From Prosopocoilus inquinatus (Eukaryota; Arthropoda; Insecta; Coleoptera; Lucanidae), in NCBI GenBank assembly GCA_036172665.1, contig CM069871.1, positions 5,642,001 to 5,706,000 on the forward strand: DNA of 64,000 nt, in the 5' to 3' direction. Position 1 is the stretch's first letter, and each line of letters starts with the position of its first letter. Below, one piece after another: positions 12,968 through 25,559 of the stretch. The position numbers were made by a program, and so were the translations under genes. Under the pieces are notes generated by a model that had not been told where the DNA came from, ran no database searches, and saw only the letters and a list, made by a program, of their open reading frames with translations.

Positions 12968-13740
12968 ATCATTCCGGGCATGAGGTTGGCGGCGACTCCG
13001 CTGTGCTCGTTTATATGAGTCATCACCTAAACTTAGCGATGAATCAGATATGGAAATTTTCATTCATCACAGACGCTCGTTACAGTATTTTTGAAAAGGA
13101 AGGAAAAAAGTCTGCAGAATCTACAATTCGCCAGTTTCTACAAACGAGAGAGAAAGAAACGATAATAAGAATAGATCGTTTTTTGTTTCTTTTCGGCAGT
13201 GTCATGCTGAGAATCGTCATTTGTTTTTTCTTTCTCTTCAATTCAGTTTTCGTTTCGTTTCCCTAAAGTAGACTAGTGTAACGGTCGTCCTTTGCCTTTT
13301 TAAATTTATTTTTTGTTTTGTTTTTGATTCGTCTTTGATTTTGTCTTATTTTTAAATACCCCCCTCCCCTACATAGGTCGAAATACTATTCTTTTGTGCT
13401 CCTGCTTTGACGTTCTCTGATCGTCGATTGTTTATGCAAGTTCATGGTTTACGAAATAATTCCAGGTGGCGCCAAGGCGTTTTCGCTTCTCGTTTGCGAC
13501 GGATTGTGAAATGCTATTCCGCCTTGTCGACACGATCGTGACCCTTGACATTCAAATCTAGTTCGGTCTTCGGTCCTTTTCTTTTCTCCCTTTTGCCTTT
13601 TTCAACCCGTTACCCCGAATCAAGTCTATAACGAATTATTCTGGAATTACCTGACAGAGTGACTACACGTTTCGTGTTGTGTGTTGAGTGTTTGTGTTGA
13701 CAGATCTTTCTTTCATTGTTTTTAATTTACTAGGTAGTTT
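12968..13740. repeat. Dispersed repeat, copy 1 (modules B then A)
   Basis: Module B (12968-13563) matches 16746-17348 and module A (13564-13738) matches 16580-16745 and 17349-17518. Shared anchors are GGCGACTCCGCTGTGCTCG, CACCTAAACTTAGCGATGAA, CTTTTCTTTTCTCCC and CAACCCGTTACCCCGAATCA. In module B both copies keep the same short open frame reading HHLNLAMNQ and ARYSIFEKE, which may be a remnant of element coding sequence or merely recent duplication. Product unknown. Confidence 0.75.
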
Positions 13741-14440
13741 TGTTTTCCTTAAAGTAGACTAGCGTAACGGTCGTCTTTTGTCTTTTTTAAAATTACTTTT
13801 AGCTTTTGTTGTTGATTCGTCTTCGATCTCCCCCCTAAGGGCGAAATACTATTCTTTTGTGCTCCTGCTTTGTGATTCTCTGATCGTCGTTTGTTTATGT
13901 AACGATCGCCTTTTGTATTTGTTTTTATTTTCGTTTCTCTTTGATGGCAAGTTTTTTTCCCTTGTGGTGAATATGCATTTCTCTTTGTTTTTCTTTGCTT
14001 CCTGTCTTCAACAAATTAACAACATTATTTATGTGACAGTCGTTTTTGTTTCGTTTTTTTGTTTCCGTAACCGAAATAATTTCTTGCTAATCGTTTTTGT
14101 TTTCTAATTGTCAGTGTTAGTTTATTTGGCGATCGTCATTTGTTCTAATTTTTTTTTCATTTTGGCGTGGAATTTTCGCTTTCCAATTTCGTTTTCGTTT
14201 CCTTAAAGTTGGGTGTGTGACGATTGTCTTCTGCTGTTTTTCGTTTTTTTTTTTGTTCTTGGATATTGTCATACTTTCGCTTCCTAAATGTTTTCCCCCC
14301 TGGAATTGAAATGTTTTTGCTTCTTTGCTTGTCCATTCATTCTCTAATCGACGTCGTTTGTTTACGTAACGATCGTCTTTTGTTTTTTCTTCTTTGTTTT
14401 TGATTTTGTTTCTCTTTAATATCAAGTTTTTTTTTTTTCT
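13741..14440. repeat. T-rich repeat with recurring CGATCGTC(T)TTTGT motif
   Basis: The block repeats the phrase TTTCCTTAAAGTAGACTAG then ACGGTCGTCTTTTG, and the core GATCGTC or GATCGCC followed by a T-rich tract at about 13768, 13880, 13902, 14130, 14220 and 14366. The same core in the opposite orientation (CAAAAGACGATCG) recurs in arrays at 36.4-37.7 kb and 59.4-61.5 kb. Confidence 0.6.
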
Positions 14441-16579
14441 TCAAGTGAGTGCGCATTTTCTGTTTGCCTCTTAACTTTTACAAATCAACATTATTTTTGT
14501 GTTTTGTTCTTCCAGAATACTTCTTCTGGGCTGTTGCCGCTGATGTTCCTGTTTTTCCTTTTGGGGGCTGCTGCTGATTCTGAGTTCCCACCAAAATATT
14601 CTTTGCAAAAAAAAAGCTAAATGTCCACGATGAGGAAATCGACGCAGCATCTAAATTTATAGGCCGAAACTCTTTTAAATTATAAGCAATTTTTTTATAA
14701 CTAATAAGCTTCAAAATTCTCATAGCGTTGAAATCACGGTGGAAAATGTAACAGGTGATGTAACCAGAGCACTCGACTGCGTGTTGGTATGTGCAACAAA
14801 GCGTAAGATCAAAGTGCGAGCGCAATAGCTAAATACAAAGAGGCAAAAGATCAAAGCGCGAGAGAGAACGGTGTTGATTCCTTCACCTTGAGTTTAACAT
14901 TAAAATATTTCTCACAGTTGTGTGGCCTTTCCGAATTACCTGTTATTTCTGTACCGTGATTGGAACCAATTGCGATAATATTTGGATGTAGGAGTAATAT
15001 CATTTTTTTTGTAAAAAAAACTAATTCTCGCTCATTTTACCTCGTAGAACAAGAGGTCGCTGGTACGTGCAAGTGTAAAAATGAAACCGTCCGAGAATTT
15101 GATGGATTGCAGCAAATACATTTGCAGATATCATTTGAGAGCAATAACGCAATTTCATTGCAGCTTAGCAATTGCGGCGGGGTTTGATTTATTTCTTCTG
15201 ATACTGCCCTGTAAAAGCGACCATAAACTTATCACGGCATTTTTATCATTCCACGCATTCATCACGGCTATGTTTCGGCAATAAACATGCAAAATATGGA
15301 CATACTTGGATTTTGCGACAGCATTTTCGCGCGTTGTAAACATTAAAAAGTAACTCCGATTGTAGCCAGAAATAAAATGCAGGAAATTGAAATAAATAAA
15401 TAAAATATTTATGGTAAAGGTCATTGTAATTTAGAGATGGGCCTATTTATACGTCGGTTAAATCTGCTGCATCTGTGCTGCATTTGATAAATCTATTGCG
15501 GAGGCAAATATTACGTAATATCAATTTGTACAAAATTAGCTTGTTCGTATAAATTCAACAGCAGTTGAATTGCATAATTTCAGCTCGTTATATTAATCTG
15601 TTTTGTTAAATAAACAATGCGTAATTCAGCAACAGGCACGACCAGCCTGAATTATTTGAATACTAAAACCTACCCTCCTGTGAATAGGCCAAAGTAATTA
15701 AAATTAATTTATTTATAAAATCTGGATAATTTTTTATGTAGTCAATTGATACACAGATATACTTTCTTACTACTTCTCCTGATGATCGATCGATCAAACA
15801 ATTTATATTAACAAAATCAACAGACTCCCTGTAAGTACAAACTTAAACAAAACTATGCGAGTTTTTCCGATTGAAAGGGCGAAACCAAACAAGTCCATTA
15901 GCGATATTATCCCCGGTTCCACGTTATATTTGATTAAAATTCTAATTCACTTCGGGGAAGTTTAAAGCAGGGGAACTTCGGGCCGGCGGAGTATAAAAAG
16001 AAACTTTTGTTTTTGACTCGGAGAACTCGGGATATTCGTTTTAGAGGTTCAGTTATTACGAAATTATCGATAAATTCTCGCCGCTAACGCCAAAAGTGCG
16101 CCAAACCGAACGGGGCGAACAGATTAATGTCGCCCAACTAATTGTAACTTTTAAAATTCACTTTCCAAGATCAAATTATTATTTGACTTCTTCTTGATTA
16201 ATACTCAGAAGTATAATTGCATACATCTATTTCAAGTTGCAGGCACTACATTTATTTAAAACCCAAATATTTTCCAATCACCAACACTAATACATGTGTA
16301 TGCACAACCACATCCAAAGTTAATGCCATAGTCGAAAGAAAACTACTTATGCACGGGTATTATCGCGTTTTAATCATGACATTATTTTTGCTTGCAGTTA
16401 TACAGTCGCGAGCATTAAATTTTGGTCGTTACTGTCAATCAAAACGTCAATTTTAATTTTGAAAAGCAAAATAAATCATTGTTACCTGTTACAGATCTAA
16501 ATTATTTTCCTATTTACAGATACCCTGTATAATAAGAATTTAGCTCCGTCTATTATCTTCGAGCTATGCTCCGGGCTGC
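14441..16579. other. Intronic stretch without recognised gene
   Basis: No supported gene. At 16508-16524 the strand reads AGATACCCTGTATA, the reverse of a TATACAGGGTA-type transposon end, but no partner end was found. A TATAAAA-like string near 15990 has no downstream gene. Overlapping short open frames at 14960-15424 have no recognised domains. Confidence 0.5.
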
Positions 16580-17518
16580 TTCGGTCTTCGACCTTTTCTT
16601 TTCTCCCTTCTGCCTTTTTCAACCCGTTACCCCGAATCAAGTCTACAACGAGTTATTCTAGAATTAGCTGCTGGGGTGAGCACACGGTTCGTGTTGTGTG
16701 AGTGTTTGTGTTGACGGACCTTTCTTTCATTGTTTAAAATTTTTTATCACTCCAGGCGTAATGTTAGCGGCGACTCCGCTGTGCTCGGTTATATGCGTCA
16801 CCATCTAAACTTAGCGATGAATCAGACGTGGAAACTTTCATTCATCACAGGCGCTCGTTACAGTATTTTTGAAAAGGAAAGAAAAAATCTGCAGAATCTA
16901 CAATTTGGAGAAATCGCCAGTTTCTACAACGAGACAGAAACAAACAATAACAAAAATAGATCGTTTTTTGTTTCTTTTCGACAGTGTCATGCTAAGAATC
17001 GTCATTTGGTTTTTTCTTTCTCTTCAGTTCAGATTTCGTTTCGTTTCCTTAAAGTAGACGAGTATAACGGTCGCCCTTTGTCTTTTTTTAAAATTTTTTT
17101 TCGTTTTGTTTTTGATTCGTCTTTGATTTTGTCATGTTTTTATATACCCCCCCTCCCAAGGTTGAAATACTATTCTTTTGTGCTCCAGCTTTGACATTCT
17201 CTGATCGTCGATTGTTTATGTAAGTTCATGGTTTACGAAATAATTCCAGGTGGCGCCTAGGCGTTTTCGCTTCTCGTTTGCTGTAGATTGTGAAATGCTA
17301 CGGCCACTCTGTGCACGCGATCGTGACCCTTAACATTCAAATCTGCTTCGGTCTTCGGTCCTTTTCTTTTCTCCCTTTTGCCTTTTTCAACCCGTTACCC
17401 CGAATCAAGTCTACAACGAATTATCCTAGAATTAGGTGCCGGGGTGATCACAAGTTTCGTGTTGTGTGAGTGTTTGTATTGACGGATCTTTCTTTCATTG
17501 TTTTTAATTTATTAGGCA
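16580..17518. repeat. Dispersed repeat, copy 2 (modules A, B, A)
   Basis: Module A at 16580-16745 and again at 17349-17518 flanks module B (16746-17348), a period of about 769 bases. This is a tandem one-and-a-fraction copy of the repeat seen at 12968-13740. The two A modules share CTTTTCTTTTCTCCC, AACCCGTTACCCCGAATCAA and TCTTTCTTTCATTG, with a few substitutions. Confidence 0.75.
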
Positions 17519-20249
17519 GTCTTATTTACCATTTGCCTAAATAAGAATTCGCACGCGGACTTCGCGGATTAGATTGAAGCGATTCTGCGTAATCGGGCAG
17601 GCCCGTTGTAAATATTGTGTATACGAGTCCCGTAATGACTATTTGCGCCAGTGTTAACTTTGCTTAAGGGCTTATCGATTGTTAGATTGACAAATTTTTG
17701 ATTCAGATCTGAATTTATGCACTGGAGGGAGGGACGTGGTGAATTTCGAATTTTTACGAAAGTTAATTTTTCCGTTAGAACTAAACTTGCCGGCCTAGAG
17801 CCGTTTGTTTACTTTTCATTTGTTTTTTTTTATAGGATTGTATCCCACACACTTCCAGGTACTTTGATAGCTATAATTTAGTGTAGCTTAGCGAAACGTT
17901 TCTTGCGCGTTATCGAATCTTGCTTTTGCCCAACCGACGCGACGGCTCATTTTCTTGTGTTTGATGTGGAACTTTTTTTTACCTGTGCTAATTTTGTTGA
18001 TTGAAGTAGGCAAAATAAAGATTGTATAATATTTTGGATGAGTCGCATTTTCTTGATTTTCCAGCGGTACCTAATATTAAAAAAGTGATTTTTGCGTTTG
18101 CTTTTATAACTCCCACCCCATCCCACTGCAACTGGCCGACGACACCGAAGCCATTCGCCACGGTGTTAACCTTGCTTTCACCTGAAAACGTACGTAGCAC
18201 ACCAGTAAAGTGTCAAAAGTAGGTTTAATTTTTAAGATATCATTCTCGGTTATGAAAATTCAGTTTCTTTATTTTTAATAATTGAGTACAGATCAGTCTT
18301 TGATCAACCAATGACGACCAAAATTTATTGCTCGCGGCTGTACACGCATACGTACATGTAAATGAATTTACAAAAAAAAAAGAGAAAACGAAACCAAATA
18401 TTTGTATCCTAAGGTGTCTTCAGGAATATTTTTCATATTCAAAACAGCCTCCTCGCTTTGAAAAAACATCCCATTTCACATCGTATTATGAATTTGTTTG
18501 TCATCATCATCCGCGACTGTTACGCGGTGGCAGCCTTTCGTAATAATTTTTTACGACCTGGCTTGAAAGTAATGGATATCATCCTGCGCAATAATTTCAG
18601 CGAATTCCACACACATTACAATATTGTTCATACACTCCGCAATGTTGTGTGTGTGCGGTAACACACATTAGCAGATTAGGATTAGACAGATACGCGTAGG
18701 TTAATCCCATCATGTAAATTTGCTCAGTTTAAGTAGCGGATGTCGACAATGTAATGTGATATTCGGCGGTTTAATTAAAGATAGAATTACTGTCCCCCTG
18801 TATGTCGCCCTTCCCCCCTCGCCGCCATTTGTGTATCGAAAGCTCGAGCTTTTTCAGAAAAATTCGTGATCCATTACAGGCGCCGCCGCCGCCGCCGCCG
18901 TGCTATTTGATTAAAGTGCTTTAAAGTTCTAATGAAATTGCTAAAAAGTTTGAAAAGAAAGCGTTGGAAAGAAGTTTCAATTCGATTTCGAAACATTAGT
19001 GCAAGCTCACACGGAAATCATTAGTTGTTTGTGCAGTCTACGAATTTATTCATCAACATAATCTATCATAACCTCTCACTGTTTTAATCTATTTAATAAA
19101 GACACTCCCCTATTTTGGACTTAACAAACATCCCTTCGCAATGTTACAATCATTTTTCGCTGTTGTCGTTGCGGTCGAGTAGGCTTCCCTTTGTGCATGC
19201 TTGTTAGGGGTGTAGTCGTTCGTTTTCCGACCCTCTCTCTTCCTTTATTGTCTGCCACCAACGAGACAGTGCAGTTGTGTTCACGTCTGTAATACGTAGT
19301 GAGTTTGGGGGGGGGGGGGGTTTGAAAACGAAGATTATCGTTGGGATCTGTGATAACAGCTACATCAGTATAATAAAATTCTTATAATTTTTTTATTTTC
19401 ATATTTCTTTGATACTGTAATTTGTCTTCTGTTCAGGTCATTTATTTAAAATGATTTCCTCGTTTGCGAATGCGAATACCTCGACGGAAAATTCTTCTCC
19501 ACGCGTCGTTGCAACAAAACCTTTTTGTGCAAGCTGCAAGAGCTGCAATTTAAATTCTTTGTGAGGAATCGAGCCAGAAACGTCGCAATTGAAACGCCCG
19601 CCGCCGCCGCCGCGAAAACCAGCTTACGAAATTAATAGCATTATAAAATCCTCGCCGGAAAAACAGACGGACGCGTAAGCTACAAATCATTCGCGCCAAG
19701 AAGGAGAACTGCTAAACTACGACTTTTTTTGCAGGAACACCCCCCCCCAGAAACATCAATAGCCGAACGTAAACTTTAGTTTTCTGCAAAGAATACAAAA
19801 AACAAACACTTGTCCAAAGCAGTAGAGCATTAAGACGTGAATGATGAACACGCCGATTCCTCAACTAGATATATTAAGCCTAACAGGAAATGCTCGAGGT
19901 CATTTGTTTTCTTGTATTCTATTCGGGAATTGCAAAATATATGTCAAATGTATGGCTAACTTTAATTAATTATTCGCACAAAACAACAAATTTACTATAA
20001 TGGGCATTTTTCTGTCACAAAAATACATTTTGACGATGATAATAAAATGATACAAATGGTTTGCTTGAATATACCTACAGGAGGTAGAATCAAAATATAT
20101 TCGAAATTGATTTCAGAACAGGCACCGTGGGCTAAAAATTATTTTCATTGCAAGTGCGGGATCCACACTTCGTCAGCTGATGAAAATTTGGCCCTTTCAG
20201 ATTTTTTTTTTAATTTTTAGACAAAAGAACATGGTCGGTTGGTGTCAGG
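17519..20249. other. Intronic stretch without recognised gene
   Basis: Unique-looking sequence with a GCC triplet run at about 18880-18900, a shorter one at about 19600, a G-run at about 19307-19320 and a C-run at 19740-19749. No coding region, RNA gene or complete element is supported. The GC-richer patches could be conserved noncoding elements, which cannot be judged from one sequence. Confidence 0.5.
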
Positions 20250-21590
20250 TCAGATGGCGCCGGCGCGGCGGTCTGAAGCCAACGACTTTAAACAGAAAAC
20301 CATGAACGAAACGGTGAAAGTGGAGTCCTTGCAGAGATTTGGGAAGTGGACCAAATATGATGGGACCCTCTGAAGTACAGAACCAACATGCTCGCTGGAT
20401 GCCTTTGGCAAACGGTTGAAGTGAGAATCAAAGAAGAAATGAAGAAGATAAGTAATTCGGGTTTGGAGAGAAAAGGTCCACGCTTCAGGCAATGAGAAAA
20501 GTGATGGAAATAGCCAAAGCAGAGAAGAGGAAAACGCGGCGAACTTTGTCTCCTCATGACCATTGACGTGAAAAATACAATCAACACTACCAACTTGAAC
20601 TTAATCAAGGCAGAAGTTACTTAGGCCAAATCTTAGTCGCGTGGTTGGTAGCTATAGAGTAGTAGCATGAAGTTACTTCAGGGCTCGGTATTGGGTCCGC
20701 CGCTTTTCTATGTTCTCCACGGCGGGATTCCGAATTTGAAAAATGAATTTATTTCAGGACTCAGTATCGAATGGAGTGGATGGGAATCTGAATTCGAAAG
20801 GAGGTTGGAAAAGTTGGCGTTTGAGGACGAAGACTTTGCAGTTGTGATGGCCCAGAGGAACAAATCCGAAGTAGCACCGGAAAAGACCGAATGTTTTCAA
20901 GGAGAAAAATCAAAGTGACCAATATTGGCCCTACGAAAGCACTAAAGCACCTGGGCGTATATTGGGACGGGAAACTAATTTTTTGTGATCATATCCATGA
21001 TGCTACCGGAAGCGCCCAAATCGCAGCAGCAGCTTAACGAAATTAAGACCTCCTAGCTCCTAACAAAGGAAAAATCTGGATTCTAATATTTCTAATTTTG
21101 GGCCGAGGCCTAAAGAATGAACAAACACAAAGATCAGCTCCCTAAAGTGACCAAGGGTGAGGATCTGTCAGATCTATAAGTCTGTAGCAACGACCTTGGC
21201 AAAAATGATCACCATCGACTTGCAGATGATGGAAAGAGAGGAGACGAGTGGTGCAAACAACGAAACCAAAGGAGTTTGAGAGAAGAAGCACTAAAGGTAT
21301 GGAATAGGAGATGGAGGGACGCGAATAAAATGCAGTGGACTAGAAATGGAGCCGAGGTTACTATGCAACTCTGGTACGAGAAACCACATGAGAAATGATC
21401 ATTTGCAAAAGGATTCCAAATTACGTGGAGCAAATATTATTAGCCTCATGTACGGTGGAGAGAAAACTGGGCAACTATTTCCAAGATGGCCGAAGGAGAG
21501 GGAACAAAGAAAAGATTAAGGCTCGATCGTTGCCGTGATGGAAAGCCATTGATAATGCCATAGCAAATTTCGGGGTCAAAGAGGAATACA
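20250..21590 (+). pseudogene. Decayed R1-type non-LTR retrotransposon (reverse transcriptase remnant)
   Basis: Pieces of an R1-like reverse transcriptase appear in order on the plus strand but in different frames. At about 20556 is TIDVKNTINTTNLNLI, resembling motif A of the R1 family with the second Asp region altered. At 20679 is QGSVLGPPLFYV (motif B). Near 20875 is APEKTECF, and at 20942 is LKHLGVYWDGKL, the conserved thumb-proximal phrase. Downstream, 21290-21350 reads LKVWNRRWRDANKMQWTR, recalling the R1 C-terminal region. Frame changes and stops separate these segments and the YADD motif is not recognisable, so it is dead. No 5' end or tail was defined. Confidence 0.75.
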
Positions 21591-23549
21591 GCTTAGAAGG
21601 AGTGCTGAGTTGGGTTGGTGTTGATTCTGTGGTCTCGTCTTGGGGGTCGTGTTGGATTCAACCGTTTATTCAGTGGTCTCGTCTTGGGGCTCGTCGGTAT
21701 GAATTCAACATGTTCCTTCACGTTTCATGGAGGGGGAGGGGGGGGGGGGAGGGAGGGTCCTTGGAAACTTCTGTAAATCTCTTTAAAATATAGAAAAAGG
21801 GAAGGATCAATTCAAAAATCTTCGTCACTTTTCTTAAGCGCAACTTGGGATGGTGCATTGTCTTACAACGAAACACATCATCTCCCAACTTTCTTTTTGT
21901 GGAGTTTGGTGCTAAAAACTGGGAATAATTTTCGCCAGTTATTGTTGTCTCTGAGAAAAAGTGGTAATCGGCGGGAATAATATCATCCTTCTTCCAAAAG
22001 GAATACCATCCTTCTTCCAAAACGAACTTTTCCTGCGCCCCTTTAGAATCGACATTTCTTGAGATGTCGAGAATCAGAGCATTCTGGCCTGTAGTGGCGG
22101 TCCCGAGTTTAATCCATTGACAGAGTTCGGTCCAAAAGGTTGGAAGACTCTTCCTTGAAATAGTCGCCCGAAGTGACCTACAGCTGACGTTTCTGGTCTG
22201 AATCAGGCACTTCAGAACTCAATTAGCAGTTAAATTCCTCATGCCTAAATCTTGATGAACAACAGAGAAAGAGTCATTCCTAAAATAGAAAACTAAAAAA
22301 CACAGAGAGACGACTTTCTCTCGCTCTCTTCGTGGCTATACTTTGCAAATTGACTGCAATTCTTGTTACAATTTTTGGGAAACATCCTGTATATCGAGTT
22401 TTAAATCGCAATCACAAACAATCACAAATCACAGTATTAAGTAATTATTTGTGGGAAAACGCTTCGTGCCGCGCCTGTCGCATCTGGTTTTATTGCCTTA
22501 AAAATAGTTTTTCTTTTCTATCATCGCCTCCGTCGCAAGATTTAATTGTATTCTTATAACGCAAATGGTCTCACGCTACGTGGTGCAACTCAAACAATTT
22601 CTTGCATACGTTTCAAAATATAACGGCTCAAATGTATTGGCACTTCTTTTATTGCCTTAAATATAAAGAACACTGTCTGGAGTTTCTATTTTTAGATATA
22701 ATTCCGTCATCTTTTGCGATAGTCTGTAGGTGCAGCTCAAATAATTTTTTTGTGGAAATGACCAAATTATTTAGTCTACGCGGCCTGACAATTATAAAAT
22801 GCCGCTGACGTCTCCTTTTTTTTGCGTGACTAGGTCATGAGAATTACCGTTTTTTGCGAGTTTTTATTTTGACGGAGAGATTAAATAGCGTTCACACTCG
22901 ACCTTTAACGCTATTGGGCTTTTCATATGTCATCTTCTACTCGATTTCCAGGTGGACGGTTTTTTTATTAGAACCGCATAGGTGTCTGTGACATCGACTT
23001 GAAGAAGAGGACGAAGTGTCCTGAAGAGATAGGTGGTTAATGTGTCCTGAACAGGTAATGGAGAGATACATTTTTTGATTTGAGAAGAGTCAGAGGTTTT
23101 TGTTTTGAAAAGAAATTTACAGATTTTTAGTTTTTATATTAATCTCGAAGATAATACTGCGTAAGACGAGCTAAGTGCGAAATAACAATTATTCAAATCC
23201 ATTAAGGAACGGGCAGAAAATGATTCCTCAAACCAGAAATGCTCAAATAAGGGGTGTTTTTTATCGTTAAGGGTCGATTAAAATTTTGCAAAGAGAGGGG
23301 GCGCAGTACTTTTATTTTGTGTATTTTTTTTTATTTAAGAAGAGCCAGAGACCTTTGAGAGTGAAATCAGAATCTTCTTTCGTTCTCGTCGTAAATTCCA
23401 GCGATATAAGTTTGAACTCAATGAGCACTCGTAAACCAATGATTTTCTTTATCATTTAAACCCCCATCCCTCACACGTCGATCTTGTAGAATTAGATCAA
23501 CGAACTGTATTGGTAATTTGCGTATTCGTGTACATTTTTTAGGGTTTAA
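21591..23549. other. Intronic stretch without recognised gene
   Basis: Contains a G-rich run at 21730-21756 and, at 22380-22396, AACATCCTGTATATCG, the reverse of a TATACAGGATGTT transposon-like end without a visible partner. Open frames here (for example 22332-22559 and 22602-22808) share the phrase TTTTATTGCCTTAAA but no protein domain. No gene supported. Confidence 0.45.
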
Positions 23550-24148
23550 GGCAATTCGCCGTCGTCAATTCGCCGTTGCCATAGGTACAATTCGGGAAAT
23601 TCATCGTGAGAAAATTTGCCGTCAGTCAATAAAGTTTTAAATGTACATTTTCAAATAATAATTATAAATATAATTTTTTTTTTAAATACAAAATAAAAAA
23701 GGACCAATTTCCTCAAAAATAATAATTTTGTCTTTTTTTGGCTTTTCCAGGAAGTATTTCTCATACCTCAGGGCATTTATCATCATCTTTAAAATAAATT
23801 TATTCGTTATTTTATCACAAACACTTGCTCACATTTCGTAATATTATGTGTTAACAGCAACACGTCGTTCGTAGGAATTTATTTTGGTTTGAAATCAAAA
23901 AAATAATTGCACAGCCAATTTTGATTTATTTCAAATGTACTTAACTTACTTTTTTCGCTTCCAATTATTTCTAGGTAAAATTTGGATAGCTAAAATATCG
24001 AGAAAGAGTTTAGAAACTTATCAAGCTAAATAAAACAGTAACCGGCGACGGTAAATTGGGCCGACAGTGAATTAGATCAACGGCGAACTGGTTCTACGGC
24101 AAATTGGCGACGGCAAATCGGCGACTGCGAGTTGGCGAGGGCGAATCC
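23550..24148. mobile_element. Small transposon-like element with iterated GCCGTCG ends
   Basis: The left end reads GGCAATTCGCCGTCGTCAAT and continues with further AATTCGCCGT-type words. The right end, read on the opposite strand, starts GGATTCGCCCTCGCCAACTC and goes on with ATTTGCCGTCGCC repeated several times. The ends are therefore inverted and made of short subterminal iterations, the kind of site transposases bind. The 600-base interior is A+T-rich with no open frame. No clear target duplication was seen. The superfamily is not assignable by eye. Confidence 0.55.
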
Positions 24149-25559
24149 TCTCATTCACAATTTAATTTTTTTTCCAACAACATATTGAAAAAATATTTTA
24201 AATATTGAACATTAATCCATAATCCATTTTATTTGAACATAATTCATAATTTTCAGGTACATATTCTGATCAATTATAAGCGAAGAGAATAGAAGTTTCT
24301 AACTGTTATTTCAGGGATCCCATCGGTTCAGGCATTCTTAAGATCATGATTCCGGGCTCGATTAGTTTTACACCGAACTTGTAAACTCAAAACCGCAGCG
24401 GCATATTGATTTGGGAGCATAAAACAAAAGTGCGTCCCTGTTTAAACCCGTTGTACACTATAATAAATTGTCCGTATTATTTATTACAACACGACCGCAA
24501 TTTCGATAACACACTGCAAACAGGAACTAATTTTAAATGACACGCTTTAAAAACACACAACACGTAAACGTTTTAGTAGTAGTTAGTTAGTTAGTTAGTT
24601 GGCCAATAAACGAAAACAACCAACGGATTTGTTGTTCTACTCAATCTACCAAAGCTCCTAATTTGATCAACGCTGTAGTTAGCTGTAGTCAAATCATGTC
24701 AAGGATGAATCATTACAGTTTACCAAGTGAATGTAAACTTAGTTATCTTAAAGTGTCTGCATTTGGTCAACAAATGAAAACAACGGATTTGTTATTCTAT
24801 TTAACTACCAAAGATTCTGATTTGATTAAAGCTATAGTTAGCTGTAGCTAAATCACGTCAAGGATCTCTCCAATAAGTTCACATGTGCACATCAAGATAA
24901 ATCATTATAGTTTACAAGTGAACGTAAACTTAATTATCTTAAACGTTTAATCACAATCTAAAGTGTCTGCGCATGTAGAGGGCAAATCGGCGGCGGCTCA
25001 TTGCTATTTCATCAGCCGTATAATTATTAAATTCCGAACATGACTGCACAAATTGTCAGTCAAGATTGATCGACGTATTAATATGCATGGCGAAAAGGAG
25101 GCGATAGCTCCTGAAAAAAAAAAAAAAAACGAGCCCATTTAAAGTATTGAAATTGGCGCTTCCAAAATTTGACGAGCCCGCTCGTACGTCTGGAACAGAA
25201 AATATTGATTCGCAGTCTTTTTTAGGCGAAACGAAATTCATAATTGAGAGAGGTGTTTAAAAGAAGTTCAGAATGAAATTGCGTCTGAACACTCGTTTTC
25301 ATAAGCGACTACTGCAGGAAAAAAAGGAAGAAAGGAAATTCGAAATCTCATAAGTAACAACCAGGATGAAATAAAACCAAAAATTAAATGAAAAGCTGAA
25401 TTGTAAATTGGATTTTGAACCGCGTATTATCACCACAGTGTCTATATTTTATGTAAGACGTAAACATTCTCCGCTTGATCGACTTTCTGGCGCCTCAGCG
25501 GCATTAAATGTAAGATCTGTGATCATTAATTATCTACGTTAAGTTATTTTAATTAAAAA
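24149..25559. other. Intronic stretch with a two-copy 163-base repeat
   Basis: Around 24620-24960 two tandem copies (period about 163) share AACGGATTTGTT, AGTTAGCTGTAG, AAATCA(T/C)GTCAAGGAT and TGAA(T/C)GTAAACTTA. Just before is a short GTTA run (24579-24600). No gene is supported. The open frame at 24663-24851 lies within the repeat. Confidence 0.55.
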
